64,000 bases of DNA from Eilatimonas milleporae (GTDB lineage: Bacteria > Pseudomonadota > Alphaproteobacteria > Sphingomonadales > Kordiimonadaceae). The stretch lies in the NCBI RefSeq assembly GCF_003688555.1, contig NZ_REFR01000011.1, positions 434,001 to 498,000 on the forward strand, given 5' to 3'. Positions 7,707-16,364 of the stretch are shown in pieces. Position 1 is the stretch's first letter. Each line of letters begins with the position of its first letter. Made by a program: the position numbers and the translations under genes. The notes beneath the pieces were generated by a model. The model saw only the letters and a program-made list of their open reading frames with translations. It was not told where the DNA came from and searched no databases.

Positions 7707-10217
7707 TCAGTTGCCCGCCGGGGCCAGCGGCACCTCTTTGTCCGCGTCGCCGGCCTCACCGTCCTTGGCGCCTTTCAGCTTTTCCAGCATGTCGGCCATC
7801 AGATTGCGGGCCTTGCCCGTGGACTTGTACAGCTCCAGCCGCGAGGACACGATCTGGCGCGGGAAGTGATTGTCGGCATAATCCGCGTCCGCCGTCTGAT
7901 GTTCCGCGTCCAGCGCGATGGAGGTGATCTTCTTGTCGCGGATGATCAGCTTGCTGCCCTTGGCCGCCTGCCGGCGCCAGAACTCCGCCGGGATCATCAG
8001 CTTTTCCGTCGTCCCGTCGGCAAAGGTCAGCGTCAGCGGCAGCGGCATGACCAGACCGCCCTTGTTGTGGAAATCGACGAAATAGATAAACTCGCCGTCT
8101 TCCACCGCGCGGTCCAGCGCCGTGCGCTCCCAGTCGCTCAGCCCCTCGCGGAAGGACTGGTAGTCGTTGCGGTCCTTGTTGGTGACGGTGAACTTGTCGT
8201 TTTCATTGTAGAAATCGCCAAGCTCGGGGTAGCGCTGAAGCCGGGTTTGCAGCCCCGCCGCGCGGTTGCGGCTCTGTTGCAGCGGCTCGGGGTAAAGCGC
8301 GGCGTCCTCCGCCCGGTCCAGCGGGAACTCGCGGTCCGGGTCTTTGGACGAGATTTTGTATTCCCGCACCCCGGTGATCGCCATGTCCACATGGTCGGTG
8401 CTGTAGAACCAGCCGCGCCAGAACCAGTCCAGATCGATGCCGGAGGCATCTTCCATCGTGCGGAAGAAGTCCGCCGGGGTCGGGCGCTTGAACTTCCAGC
8501 GCCGGGCATATTCGCGGAAGGCGTGGTCGAACAGCTCGCGGCCCATCACCGTCTCGCGCAGCACGGTCAGGGCGGCCGCCGGCTTGGAATAGGCATTGGG
8601 CCCCAGGTTCAGCACCGAATCCGACTGCGTCATGATCGGCACCTGATTGCTGCTGGTCATGTAGGACGGGATATAGTCCAGCACATTGGTGCGTCCGCGA
8701 AAGGCGGGGAAATTTTCTTCCCACTCCACCTCGGCCAGATATTCGAGGAAGGTGTTCAGCCCCTCGTCCATCCAGGTCCAGCGCCGTTCGTCGGAATTGA
8801 CCGTCATCGGGAAATAGATGTGCCCGACCTCATGGATGATGACGCCGATCAGGCCGTATTTGGCGCCGCGCGTATAGGTGCGCTCGTCCACCAGGTCTTC
8901 CTTCGTCGGGCGGTAGCCGTTGAAGGTGATCATGGGATATTCCATGCCGCCCCGCTCCCAGCTGTTGACGGACTGCGCCGTCGGATAGGGGTAGGGGAAG
9001 CTGTATTTGGAATAGACCTCCATGGTGTGGACCACGGAATGGGTCGAATATTTCGACCAGATCGGCTCGGCCTCGTTGGGATAGAAGGACATGGCCATCA
9101 CCAGCGGATGGTCGTCCGACTGCTGGCGGTGGCCCATGGCGTCCCAGATGAATTTGCGGCTCGACGCCCAGGCGAAGTCGCGCACATTGTCGGCCTTGAA
9201 CACCCAGGTTTTGGTGCCCGTGGATTTTTCCGCCTCGTTCGCGGCGGCTTCCTCCGGCGTGACGATGAAGACCGGGCTCTCGGCGTTTTCCGCGCGGGCA
9301 AGGCGCTGGCGCTGCTCGCGGGTCAGCACCCGGTCGGCGTTTTGCAGCACGCCTGTCGATGACACCACATGGTCCTCCGGCACGGTGATTTCCACCTCAT
9401 AGTCGCCGAATTCCAGGGTGAACTCGCCGCGTCCCAGAAACGCCTTGTGCTGCCAGCCGGTATAGTCGGTAAAGGCCGCCATGCGCGGGAACCACTGCGC
9501 CAGGAAGAAGATATAGGTGTCGTTGTCGGGGAAATGCTCATAGCCCCCGCGCCCGCCGATGGCGGCTTCCTGGATGATGTAGAATTCCCAGTCGATGGAA
9601 AAACGCGTCGTCTCGCCGGGGTTGAGCGGCGCCGGCAGGTCGATGCGCATCATCGTATCGACGATGGTGTGGGGCAGGTCGCGTCCGCGCGCGTCCTCCA
9701 CATCCGTGATGTCATAGCCGTGCGGCGTGTCCTTGAACGACTGGTGGCGGCGCAGCGCATTGAAGGAGAAACTGTCGCCCTTGCCGACGCTGGCGCGGCG
9801 CGTACCGGCTGTCCGCGCGGTTTCCGACCGGCGCGACAGGCTGTCATTCCTGAACTTGTTCTGGTCCAGCTGCACCCAGATATAGCGCAGCGCCAGCGGC
9901 GAATTGTTGGTGTAGGTGATGGTCGCGGAGCCGAAAATGCGGCGCCGCTCCTCATCCAGGCGGACCTTGATCTGATAATCCGCGCGCTGCTGCCAATAGT
10001 CCGGCCCCGGCGCGCCCGAGGCGTCGCGGTAGCGGTTGGGCGAGGGCAGGTCGGTTTCCAGCTGCGCGAACTTGTCGGCCCCGTCGCCGATATAGCCGAC
10101 GCTCTTGGCCTGCCCGGCACCCGTATCCGCGGCGAAAACCGTGTCGCCCGGCCCCGTCAGCGCCGCCGCCATCAGGCCGGCGGCGATGATGCCCGTGAAA
10201 AACCCTTTACCCAACAT
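7707..10217 (-). CDS. M1-family zinc metallopeptidase, exported
   Basis: Gluzincin aminopeptidase-like enzyme of 836 aa with a signal peptide (GFFTGIIAAGLMAAALTGPGDTVFAA), hence periplasmic or surface-exposed. The zinc site is intact: HEVGH at about residues 459-463, with the third ligand Glu in WTWMDEGLNTFLEY. The exopeptidase-type motif GGMEYPM lies upstream of it. The N-terminal half is the M1 beta-saddle; the C-terminal part (after about residue 620) is a divergent all-beta region with a charged tail rich in Lys, Asp and Glu. The ATG at 10217 is preceded by GGGGAGGA at good spacing; a frame to 10346 adds no signal-like sequence. First gene of an operon with the two genes that follow. Confidence 0.9.
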   Translation of the reverse strand: MLGKGFFTGIIAAGLMAAALTGPGDTVFAADTGAGQAKSVGYIGDGADKFAQLETDLPSPNRYRDASGAPGPDYWQQRADYQIKVRLDEERRRIFGSATITYTNNSPLALRYIWVQLDQNKFRNDSLSRRSETARTAGTRRASVGKGDSFSFNALRRHQSFKDTPHGYDITDVEDARGRDLPHTIVDTMMRIDLPAPLNPGETTRFSIDWEFYIIQEAAIGGRGGYEHFPDNDTYIFFLAQWFPRMAAFTDYTGWQHKAFLGRGEFTLEFGDYEVEITVPEDHVVSSTGVLQNADRVLTREQRQRLARAENAESPVFIVTPEEAAANEAEKSTGTKTWVFKADNVRDFAWASSRKFIWDAMGHRQQSDDHPLVMAMSFYPNEAEPIWSKYSTHSVVHTMEVYSKYSFPYPYPTAQSVNSWERGGMEYPMITFNGYRPTKEDLVDERTYTRGAKYGLIGVIIHEVGHIYFPMTVNSDERRWTWMDEGLNTFLEYLAEVEWEENFPAFRGRTNVLDYIPSYMTSSNQVPIMTQSDSVLNLGPNAYSKPAAALTVLRETVMGRELFDHAFREYARRWKFKRPTPADFFRTMEDASGIDLDWFWRGWFYSTDHVDMAITGVREYKISSKDPDREFPLDRAEDAALYPEPLQQSRNRAAGLQTRLQRYPELGDFYNENDKFTVTNKDRNDYQSFREGLSDWERTALDRAVEDGEFIYFVDFHNKGGLVMPLPLTLTFADGTTEKLMIPAEFWRRQAAKGSKLIIRDKKITSIALDAEHQTADADYADNHFPRQIVSSRLELYKSTGKARNLMADMLEKLKGAKDGEAGDADKEVPLAPAGN

Positions 10218-10559
10218 GATACTGACGTCCTCCCCAAGTCGGCCCCGGCGTCTGTCCGGATATTCCGGGACCGGAAACGGCCCCATGATGAATAGTCCGG
10301 GTCGCTCCGGACCCCTGATCTCTGATATAAGGTCCCTTCCTGCCAAGAATACGCACGAAATTCAACGCCATTCGCGCGAACGGGTTGCCGGACCACCCGT
10401 GACGGGGGTGAAAACCGCGTCTGAACCGGGGGTGCGCCACGGCGCCGGGCCGAAAACAGGGCCTCGTGGTCTCCTGACGCTCAAAAGAGTGCCCAAAACG
10501 ATTACAGGGACCAATATACGGTCCTCCGCATGGACGTATGGCGTGGGAACGGCGGCGTC
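10218..10559. other. Spacer between TetR gene and metallopeptidase
   Basis: About 340 bases of intergenic DNA holding the metallopeptidase ribosome site at its left end. I see no ORF with coding character, no clear terminator after the TetR gene and no strong palindrome. Confidence 0.5.
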
Positions 10560-11174
10560 TTATCCGGTGCCGTCGCGGCCGTAGGCCATCACCACGTCGA
10601 TGGTGTGCTCGGTAAAGCGCGCCAGTTTTTCCGGCGGCTCGCCGTCCAGCTTCATGATGCACAGTGTCAGGCTGGCCGCCATCAGGATGCGGGCGTCGTC
10701 CCGGTTGTCCCGGCAGAATTTTTCGTCCCCCGCCCACAGGATATGGCTGATGCGCGACAGCAGCTCCTCCTCGAACAGGCGATAGCGGGCGCGCATGTCC
10801 GGGTCGAAGCGGGTGCTCCAGCCCAGCCACACCTGCACATGATAAGGGTGTGTATCCACAAGGGTCAGCGCCTTGCCGGCCAGGGCGCGCAATATGGCCG
10901 CCGCGCCCCCCTTGACCGGTTCCACCCCGTCGAACAGGGACAGCACAAAGGCGCTGACGGCGTCGATGACATCGGTGACCAGGGCATCCCGCGTCGGAAA
11001 ATATTTGAACGTGGCCGCCGTGGTGATGCCGACGGCGCGGGCGATGTCGGCATGCTTGGCCTCGCCGATGCCCTGACGCGCGAACTGCTCGATCGCCGCT
11101 TCCAGAAGCTGCTCGCGCCGTTCTTCCGGATGCAGGCGTTTTCGCGGTGCTGTCTGTGCTGTGGATGATGCCAT
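10560..11174 (-). CDS. TetR/AcrR family transcriptional regulator
   Basis: A 204-aa one-component regulator. The N-terminal DNA-binding domain is typical: LLEAAIEQFARQGIGEAKHADIARAVGITTAATFKYFPTRDAL is a complete TetR helix-turn-helix with the K-YF signature. The C-terminal domain (from about residue 70) is helical and should bind an effector or dimerise. I chose the ATG at 11174; a TTG six codons earlier is possible, and neither has a good ribosome site. An imperfect palindrome at 11203-11235, directly upstream, is a candidate self-operator. Targets unknown; the neighbours in the minus direction are metallopeptidase genes. Confidence 0.9.
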   Translation of the reverse strand: MASSTAQTAPRKRLHPEERREQLLEAAIEQFARQGIGEAKHADIARAVGITTAATFKYFPTRDALVTDVIDAVSAFVLSLFDGVEPVKGGAAAILRALAGKALTLVDTHPYHVQVWLGWSTRFDPDMRARYRLFEEELLSRISHILWAGDEKFCRDNRDDARILMAASLTLCIMKLDGEPPEKLARFTEHTIDVVMAYGRDGTG

Positions 11175-11202
11175 GAATAAAGACTTGGTCAACGGGCCCC
11201 TG

Positions 11203-11235
11203 TATGGATGTCATATTGTTCAAATAACGACCATA
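11203..11235. promoter_or_regulatory. Candidate TetR operator
   Basis: TATGGATGTCATATT on one side and AAATAACGACCATA on the other form an imperfect palindrome (about 11 of 15 positions match, outer TATGG/CCATA exact). It is centred about 45 bases upstream of the regulator start, where autorepressing TetR proteins usually bind. Inference from position and symmetry only. Confidence 0.4.
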
Positions 11236-11273
11236 TCGCCGGGACTATGCCTGGGAAAGACTAAAAAGCCACC

Positions 11274-11313
11274 GCCCAGAACCGGCCAGAACCGGCCAGA
11301 ACCGGCCAGAACC
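11274..11313. repeat. Tandem array, four 10-bp units
   Basis: The unit is CAGAACCGGC, three copies exact and the ends degenerate. Intergenic between the TetR gene and the toxin-antitoxin pair. Bases 11314-11681 turn AT-rich near 11570-11645 and probably carry the antitoxin promoter. Confidence 0.8.
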
Positions 11314-11681
11314 ACCCGGACAGGCGGCGGCAAGGCCGAAACCCGTAAATACAGTGCGGACTAAACTTTTCATAAGCCTTTGGTAAAGTCAGCTAAACCA
11401 AAGATAAGCCTGCATGAATATTCACCGAATCACACGCGGCGATACAGTGCCGCCGCCGGATGGCGGGGGACCGTCTTGGCCGAACCGGTGCCCGGTCAGG
11501 GCGCGCGTGCTTTTCACGCGGCCATTCATGCCGGTTTTGCCATGCCCCTGAAAACATGCCCCTGAAAAGAAGCCTGTTGAAAACCTTGTTTAATTGCAAT
11601 GGAAATACATATATCATTTCAAATGGAATAAAAGCGCAGTCATATGGAACCATACGGCATTGAAGGCGAAAGGGTGGGATC

Positions 11682-12095
11682 ATGACATCTCTCGGCACGG
11701 GCGCGGCCCGCCCGGCGAAGCGGGGCCGTGACAGAAAGCCCCGCTCGCGGGACGAGACACTGGTGACCAGGGCTCTCCTGCGCGCCGCCGAACAGTTGAC
11801 AATCGCCGACGGCGATCTGGTCGATATTCTGGGCGTGTCGGCAACTTCGCTGTGGCGACTGAAACGGGGGGACACGGTGCTGAAAGAGACCTCGAAGGAA
11901 TATGAGATCGCCCTGCATGTCATCCGCTTGTTCCGCGGTCTGGGAGCCATCTACGGCAACAATACCGCGGATATGGCGCGGTGGATGCACGCCGGGAACA
12001 GTGCGCTCGATGACAAACCGGTCGAAATTCTGAAATCGCTCAAGGGCCTGTTCAGTGTGATCGGTTATGTGGATGCGCACCGCGAGAAACTCTAG
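11682..12095 (+). CDS. Xre/MbcA/ParS-type antitoxin
   Basis: A 137-aa antitoxin of the DUF2384 (MbcA/ParS/Xre) class. A basic N-terminal tail (GRDRKPRSRDETL) precedes a helix-turn-helix-like region (LVDILGVSATSLWRLKRGD, about residues 45-64). The toxin-binding C-terminal domain follows, with the family feature ARWMHAGNSALDDKPVEIL, in which the NxxLxxxP pattern marks the MbcA/ParS fold. It starts with ATG after GGGTGGGATC and ends 12 bases before the RES toxin gene, the standard order for this type II system. It should bind its own AT-rich promoter and neutralise the toxin. Confidence 0.9.
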   Translation: MTSLGTGAARPAKRGRDRKPRSRDETLVTRALLRAAEQLTIADGDLVDILGVSATSLWRLKRGDTVLKETSKEYEIALHVIRLFRGLGAIYGNNTADMARWMHAGNSALDDKPVEILKSLKGLFSVIGYVDAHREKL

Positions 12096-12107
12096 GGCGG
12101 CATTTGA

Positions 12108-12842
12108 ATGCTCTGGTCCGGGCAGGATATCGCGGCGGCGGTCACGCCCTATGAAAACAGGCTTTATCGCGTTGTCGAGGATCAGGCTCGGGACGCGACA
12201 AGTCTTCTCGTTGATGACGGGCCTGAACTGGACCGCTTGGAAACCTTGCTGGAGGCCGCCAAGCCGTCCTTTCCCTCCGGTATTCCGGACAATCCGGCCC
12301 TGTATCTGCTGACCGCTCCTTTTCGCTATCGGCCGGAAAACCGGGGGTCGCGCTTTCGCGCACCCGGAACCGTGCCGGGGGTGCTGTACGCCTCGGAGGG
12401 CGAGCGGACGGCGCTCTATGAATTTATCGCATGGCGGCTGCGCTTTTATCTGGACAGCCGGAACGGCTTGCCGTCCGCGCCGTTGCCGGCGCTGGCATTC
12501 GCTTTCACCGGCCGGCATGACCGCGCGGTGGATGTGCGGTGCGATCCCTTTGCGTGTGACCCGGCCTTCGCGGACAGGGCCGACTATGCCCTGTGTCAAC
12601 GTTTTGCCGACGAAGCCCGGAGTGTGGGCGTGGGGATCATCCTGTATCGGTCGGTGCGCGATCCGCACGATGCGGCCAATGCCGCCCTGTTGTCCTGGGA
12701 CGCCATCGATCCGCATACCCGGACGACGGACACCCGGCCCGTCAAGGTCGCGTTCAAGGAAGACGTGGTTCTGATTTTGCGGGGGCCCCTCGCCACGACG
12801 GAAAGCGTGTCGCATGATGCGTTGCTCGGCATGACCGGTTGA
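12108..12842 (+). CDS. RES-domain toxin (NAD+ phosphorylase family)
   Basis: A 244-aa toxin of the RES family, whose studied members deplete NAD+. The three residues that name the family are recognisable: Arg in GSRFRAPG, Glu in GVLYASEGERTALYE, and Ser in ILYRSVRDP near residue 184. The protein starts with RLYRVVEDQ, typical for RES toxins. It is longer than the common 150-170 aa form because of about 60 extra N-terminal residues, as in several proteobacterial versions. Translated 12 bases after its antitoxin, with AGGGCGG upstream as a modest ribosome site. A plain toxin-antitoxin pair; no mobile-element genes adjoin it. Confidence 0.9.
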   Translation: MLWSGQDIAAAVTPYENRLYRVVEDQARDATSLLVDDGPELDRLETLLEAAKPSFPSGIPDNPALYLLTAPFRYRPENRGSRFRAPGTVPGVLYASEGERTALYEFIAWRLRFYLDSRNGLPSAPLPALAFAFTGRHDRAVDVRCDPFACDPAFADRADYALCQRFADEARSVGVGIILYRSVRDPHDAANAALLSWDAIDPHTRTTDTRPVKVAFKEDVVLILRGPLATTESVSHDALLGMTG

Positions 12843-12940
12843 TCCTTGCTCTGTCCGGCTCTGTATCGGCACGTCCGGAAAATAATTGACAATTTTATCA
12901 CTAAATGAAAATCTGGTTCACGGGAAAAAGGGAGACAACC

Positions 12941-14131
12941 ATGTCCGACACCGTGATGCCGTGGAAGGACGGCAAACGCCATCTGTGGGCGCTGGCGCCG
13001 CTGACCGCGCTCATCCCCCTTGTCGCACTGGGGCTGTATGACAGCTTCGGCGCGGTGTGGATGCTGTGGATCCCCTTTCTCTTCTTCTACGGGCTGACCC
13101 CCATTGTCGAGACGCTGTACGGCGAGGACCCGACCAACCCCCCGCGCGAGGCCATCCCCTTTCTGCGCGATGACCGCTATTACCGCTGGACGGCCTTTGC
13201 CGTCGTGCCGCTGGTCTATCTGGTGTGGATTGTCAGTGCCTGGTATGTCGGCAGCCACACCCTGCATTGGAGCGCCTATCTGGCGATCACCATTTCCGCC
13301 GGCATGACCTGTGCCGGGGCGCTCAACACCGGCCATGAACTGGGCCACCGGCGCGATCCCGTCTCCCTGTTCATGACGCGTCTGCTGCTCGCCATGTCGG
13401 GCATGGGCCATTTCCGCATCGAACACAATTTCGGTCACCATGTGCGGGTGGCCACACCCGAGGACAGCGCCACCGCCGCCATGGGCGAAAACTTCTATGA
13501 ATTCGTCCTCCATGAACTGCCCGGCGGGTTCCGCCGCGCCTGGGCGATCGAGACCGCGCGTCTGGCGCGCAAGGGCAAGTCCGCCTTCAGTTTCGAAAAC
13601 GAGCTGGTGCAGAACACGGCGCTGACCCTCGGCCTCTACGGGCTGCTGGCGCTGGCTTTCGGGATCGGGGTGCTGCCCTACCTGTTCGGCACGGCGCTGT
13701 GGGCCAATCTGATGCTGTCCAGCGCCAATTATATCGAGCATTACGGCCTGATGCGGGCAAAGCGCGACGATGGCCGCTATGAACGGGTGCAGCCCCATCA
13801 CAGCTGGAACAGCAACCATATCGTCTCCAACGTCATGCTGCTGCACCTTCAGCGCCATTCGGACCATCACGCCCATGCCGAACGGCCCTATCAGTGCCTG
13901 CGCCATTTCGACACGTCGCCGCAACTGCCCGCCGGCTATTTCACCATGTATCTGGCCGCGTGGCTGCCGCCTGTCTGGTTCCGTGTGATGGACAGGCGTC
14001 TCGCCGCCCAGGTCGGCCATGACATGACCCGTGCCTATATCAAGCCGTCTTTCCGCGACACGGCTTTCCGGCGCTGGCACCGCCCGGCGGGCGAGACCGG
14101 CGACGCCGGGGCGGTCGCTCCCGCCGGCTAG
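12941..14131 (+). CDS. alkB: Alkane 1-monooxygenase
   Basis: Membrane di-iron hydroxylase that oxidises n-alkanes to 1-alkanols, 396 aa. Transmembrane segments are visible at HLWALAPLTALIPLVALG, MLWIPFLFFYGL, AVVPLVYLVWIVSAWY and others. The histidine boxes that bind the di-iron centre are intact: HELGH at about residue 132, EHNFGHH at about 161, and HSDHHAHAERPY at about 305, plus the AlkB-specific NSNH just before the last box. The ATG at 12941 follows AAAGGGAGA; an upstream ATG at 12905 lacks this. Rubredoxin and rubredoxin reductase are not in the window and must be supplied from elsewhere. TTGACA occurs in the AT-rich stretch upstream (about 12885). Confidence 0.94.
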   Translation: MSDTVMPWKDGKRHLWALAPLTALIPLVALGLYDSFGAVWMLWIPFLFFYGLTPIVETLYGEDPTNPPREAIPFLRDDRYYRWTAFAVVPLVYLVWIVSAWYVGSHTLHWSAYLAITISAGMTCAGALNTGHELGHRRDPVSLFMTRLLLAMSGMGHFRIEHNFGHHVRVATPEDSATAAMGENFYEFVLHELPGGFRRAWAIETARLARKGKSAFSFENELVQNTALTLGLYGLLALAFGIGVLPYLFGTALWANLMLSSANYIEHYGLMRAKRDDGRYERVQPHHSWNSNHIVSNVMLLHLQRHSDHHAHAERPYQCLRHFDTSPQLPAGYFTMYLAAWLPPVWFRVMDRRLAAQVGHDMTRAYIKPSFRDTAFRRWHRPAGETGDAGAVAPAG

Positions 14132-14194
14132 CCACCGGCCCGTCCGGACGGCAGGGCACCACATCTGAAACCGGCGACGCCTGGCCGGGCCGCT

Positions 14195-14240
14195 CCCCGA
14201 TACGGTCGCCCCCGATACGGTCGCCCCTGATACGGTTTGC
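14195..14240. repeat. Tandem array, three 15-bp units
   Basis: CCCCGATACGGTCGC twice exactly, then a degenerate third copy. Intergenic, after alkB. Confidence 0.8.
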
Positions 14241-14458
14241 GACAGAAAGCCGGCAGTCCGCCCGCCGGGTCGGTCGGTCGGCATGCCAGCCGGCATGATC
14301 AGCCAGCACGCCAATCAGCCCGCGCGTGGCAGGCCCGCCGCCGCGAAGTCCGCCGGGCATGTCTTTGTCCTTCTTGATAGGCGCGTATTTGCTCATGACC
14401 CCGGTTGCGCCAGTGTCCGGGACCACACCGGCCTGGCCCCGCTTTTATAGCGGATTCC

Positions 14459-14466
14459 TGTATACA
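14459..14466. promoter_or_regulatory. Distal GntR-type operator, racemase operon
   Basis: Core palindrome TGTATACA (context CTGTATACAA). Its centre is 62 bp, close to six helical turns, from the second copy at 14521, an arrangement suited to looping by one regulator. The same core recurs at 24861 and 27771. Confidence 0.6.
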
Positions 14467-14500
14467 AAATATCGTGATTGACGATCTATTCGCCGCGATG

Positions 14501-14528
14501 TTGAAAGGCGGCGTTGTTTATGTATACA
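14501..14528 (+). promoter_or_regulatory. Promoter overlapped by GntR-type operator
   Basis: TTGAAA (14501-14506), a 16-bp spacer and TATACA (14523-14528) make a plausible sigma-70 promoter for the racemase-like operon. The -10 box lies inside the palindrome TGTATACA (14521-14528). A protein bound there would block transcription. Confidence 0.6.
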
Positions 14529-14641
14529 ATATGTCGCAGATTGGGGTGTCCGTTCCGGTGCGGCCAGATGAAAGGGCCGCACCGGCAGCGCTCTGGCCAT
14601 GCATTTCTGAAGTTATGTGTTTTTGGGGGAGGAAAAGCAGC

Positions 14642-15397
14642 GTGACAAAACGAATCAAGGTGATCGTGCCCATACCCATGGACGAGGCCGGCGTCGCCAA
14701 CCGCGCCGCCCAGCTTCCGGCCGAGGTGATCGGCGCCGGGTTCGAACCGCATTTCGTCGCCGTTCCCTGGGGCGCGGCGCTGGGCGATTCCTATCATGAT
14801 ATGCTGCTGATGGACTGGACGGTGTTTCAGGCCGGCATCGACGCCGAGAACGAGGGCTATGATGCCGTGTGCATCGACACCGTCAGCGATTCAGGCCTGT
14901 ATGCCCTGCGCTCGCGCCTGTCCATTCCCGTTTTCGCCCCCGGACAGGCGGCCTTCCACGCCGCCATGACACTGGGCAAATCCTTTTCCATCGTCACCAT
15001 GTGGGACGAATGGTTCCCCCTGTATCAGAAAACCATCACCGAATACGGGCTGGAAAAACGCCTGGCCTCCCTGCGGTCCATCCGCACCCGCCCGGATGTC
15101 GAGGAACTGCTGGCCGGCAAGGAAGACATCATTTTCGGCAAGCTGCTGGAGGCCAGCACCAAAGCGATCGAGGAAGACGGCGCCGACGTGATCGTGCTGG
15201 GGTCCACCACCATGCACCAGTCGGCCGAATATCTGGCCGCCAACCTGCCGGTGCCGGTGATCAATCCGGGACTGGTCTGCTACAAGATGTGCGAGATGTT
15301 CCTCTCGCTCGGCCTTGGCCATTCCAAGAAAGCCTTCCCCACGCCCGAAGTGGGCCGGGACGAATTTATCCGCGCCGCCCTGCCGGACGCGGGATAA
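14642..15397 (+). CDS. Asp/Glu/hydantoin racemase superfamily protein, cysteines replaced
   Basis: A 251-aa protein of the Asp/Glu racemase fold (PF01177), which includes hydantoin racemases and maleate isomerases. Two pseudo-symmetric halves are recognisable. The GTG start at 14642 is chosen because GGGGAGGA precedes it; the frame stays open 79 codons further upstream but across the operators and promoter. In hydantoin racemases, cysteines sit in ACFGDPGL-like and LGCAGM-like motifs. Here the matching motifs are IDTVSDSGL (Thr80) and VLGSTTM (Ser188), so both catalytic cysteines are absent; Cys77 lies three residues before Thr80. A simple two-base racemase mechanism is therefore unlikely. 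First gene of an operon with two NTF2-like proteins, under probable GntR control. Confidence 0.82.
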   Translation: MTKRIKVIVPIPMDEAGVANRAAQLPAEVIGAGFEPHFVAVPWGAALGDSYHDMLLMDWTVFQAGIDAENEGYDAVCIDTVSDSGLYALRSRLSIPVFAPGQAAFHAAMTLGKSFSIVTMWDEWFPLYQKTITEYGLEKRLASLRSIRTRPDVEELLAGKEDIIFGKLLEASTKAIEEDGADVIVLGSTTMHQSAEYLAANLPVPVINPGLVCYKMCEMFLSLGLGHSKKAFPTPEVGRDEFIRAALPDAG

Positions 15398-15448
15398 GGC
15401 GGCCCTAACCGCCGCGCCATCTGTACATAGTCGGAGGACACATTGCCC

Positions 15449-15847
15449 ATGTCGGAACTGCCCTACGAATATTATGTCAATATCGTCACCAAACGCTATT
15501 TCGACGGTGTTGACACCAAGGACCTGGAAAAGACGCTGGATTGCTTCCACGACGATGCCACATTGCATGAAATGACGTCCGACACCCTGCATGAAGGGCG
15601 CGACGCCGGCATCCGCGAAATGTTCACCCGCCTGTTCGAGGACAATGGCCGCATCTGGCACGGCAACTTCGTCCACACCGTCGATGTGGACCAGCAGGCG
15701 ATTTGCAGCCAGTTCTCGGTCGAGATCGAGCCCAAGGCCCTCGAGCTTGAGGAACAGCGCTATGAAAACTGCAACCGCTTTTACCTGCGCGACGGCAAGT
15801 TCGAGCGGGTCTATGTCTATATGTCCGGCAGCAATCTGCTGAAATGA
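15449..15847 (+). CDS. NTF2-like (SnoaL-type) protein 1
   Basis: A 132-aa cone-shaped NTF2-like protein, a fold used for small enzymes (isomerases, dehydratases, hydrolases) and ligand-binding proteins. The family pattern is KRYFDGVDTKDLEKTLDCFHDDATLHE at the start, then GRDAGIREMFTRLFE, ending with the strand RVYVYMSGSNLL. The ATG at 15449 has GGAGGA ten bases upstream; an in-frame TTG at 15443 is possible. It follows the racemase-like gene by about 50 bases and precedes a paralogue by 14 bases, so it belongs to the same operon and presumably the same pathway. Reaction unknown. Confidence 0.85.
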   Translation: MSELPYEYYVNIVTKRYFDGVDTKDLEKTLDCFHDDATLHEMTSDTLHEGRDAGIREMFTRLFEDNGRIWHGNFVHTVDVDQQAICSQFSVEIEPKALELEEQRYENCNRFYLRDGKFERVYVYMSGSNLLK

Positions 15848-15861
15848 GGGAGGGCTGATCC

Positions 15862-16260
15862 ATGCAATATCCATCATCGCTCAGCGGCGCGGACCTGGTT
15901 GATCTGGCGACCCAGCGCTATTTCGCCAATGTGGACGCCAAAAACATGGACGCGGTGCTCGCCTGTTTCCACGACACCGCCCTGTTCACCATCCAGACGG
16001 ATCACACCCGCCACCACGGCAAGGGGGAAATCCGCGAGATGTTCCAGACCTTTTTCGACAGCTACGAGACCATCATCCACAAGGATTTCGTCTGCACGGT
16101 TGACGAAAAGAACGGCCGCGTCAGCGCCGTCTTCAACGTCGTGCTGGTGGACGCCGACGGCAACGAGACGCGCATGCAGAACACCAATTTCTGGCGCATC
16201 CTCGATGACAGGTTTCAGGAGGTCTACGTGTATATGAGCGGCGCCAACGTCCTCGTCTGA
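15862..16260 (+). CDS. NTF2-like (SnoaL-type) protein 2
   Basis: A 132-aa paralogue of the preceding gene. Both share the same layout: QRYFANVDAKNMDAVLACFHD near the N-terminus, GKGEIREMFQTFFDSYE in the middle and VYVYMSGANVLV at the end. This points to local tandem duplication followed by divergence. The HxE-type polar residues in the pocket differ between the copies (HEMTSDTLHEG versus FTIQTDHTRHHG), so they may handle different intermediates or form a heteromer. Good ribosome site (GAGGGAGGG). Last gene of the operon; a terminator follows at 16324. Confidence 0.85.
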   Translation: MQYPSSLSGADLVDLATQRYFANVDAKNMDAVLACFHDTALFTIQTDHTRHHGKGEIREMFQTFFDSYETIIHKDFVCTVDEKNGRVSAVFNVVLVDADGNETRMQNTNFWRILDDRFQEVYVYMSGANVLV

Positions 16261-16323
16261 GATCGTTTTCTGACCCGGTCCCTCCTCGCCCGAGGGGGTG
16301 CCGGACACGGTTTGTGTGGGCCG

Positions 16324-16364
16324 GGCCCGCTGTCGACGGTAACACCGTTGGCGGCGGGCCTGTT
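16324..16364 (+). terminator. Terminator of racemase/NTF2 operon
   Basis: GGCCCGC (16324) pairs with GCGGGCC (to 16360). An inner ACGGT/ACCGT stem extends the hairpin, and TGTTTT follows. Confidence 0.65.

Noticed and set aside
7671-9362. Plus-strand frame of more than 500 codons opposite the M1 metallopeptidase
   Set aside because: Overlaps HEVGH and the other conserved blocks of the real gene on the opposite strand.
14405-14641. N-terminal extension of the racemase-like protein by 79 residues
   Set aside because: It would run through the two operators and the promoter, and a good ribosome site stands right before the GTG at 14642.
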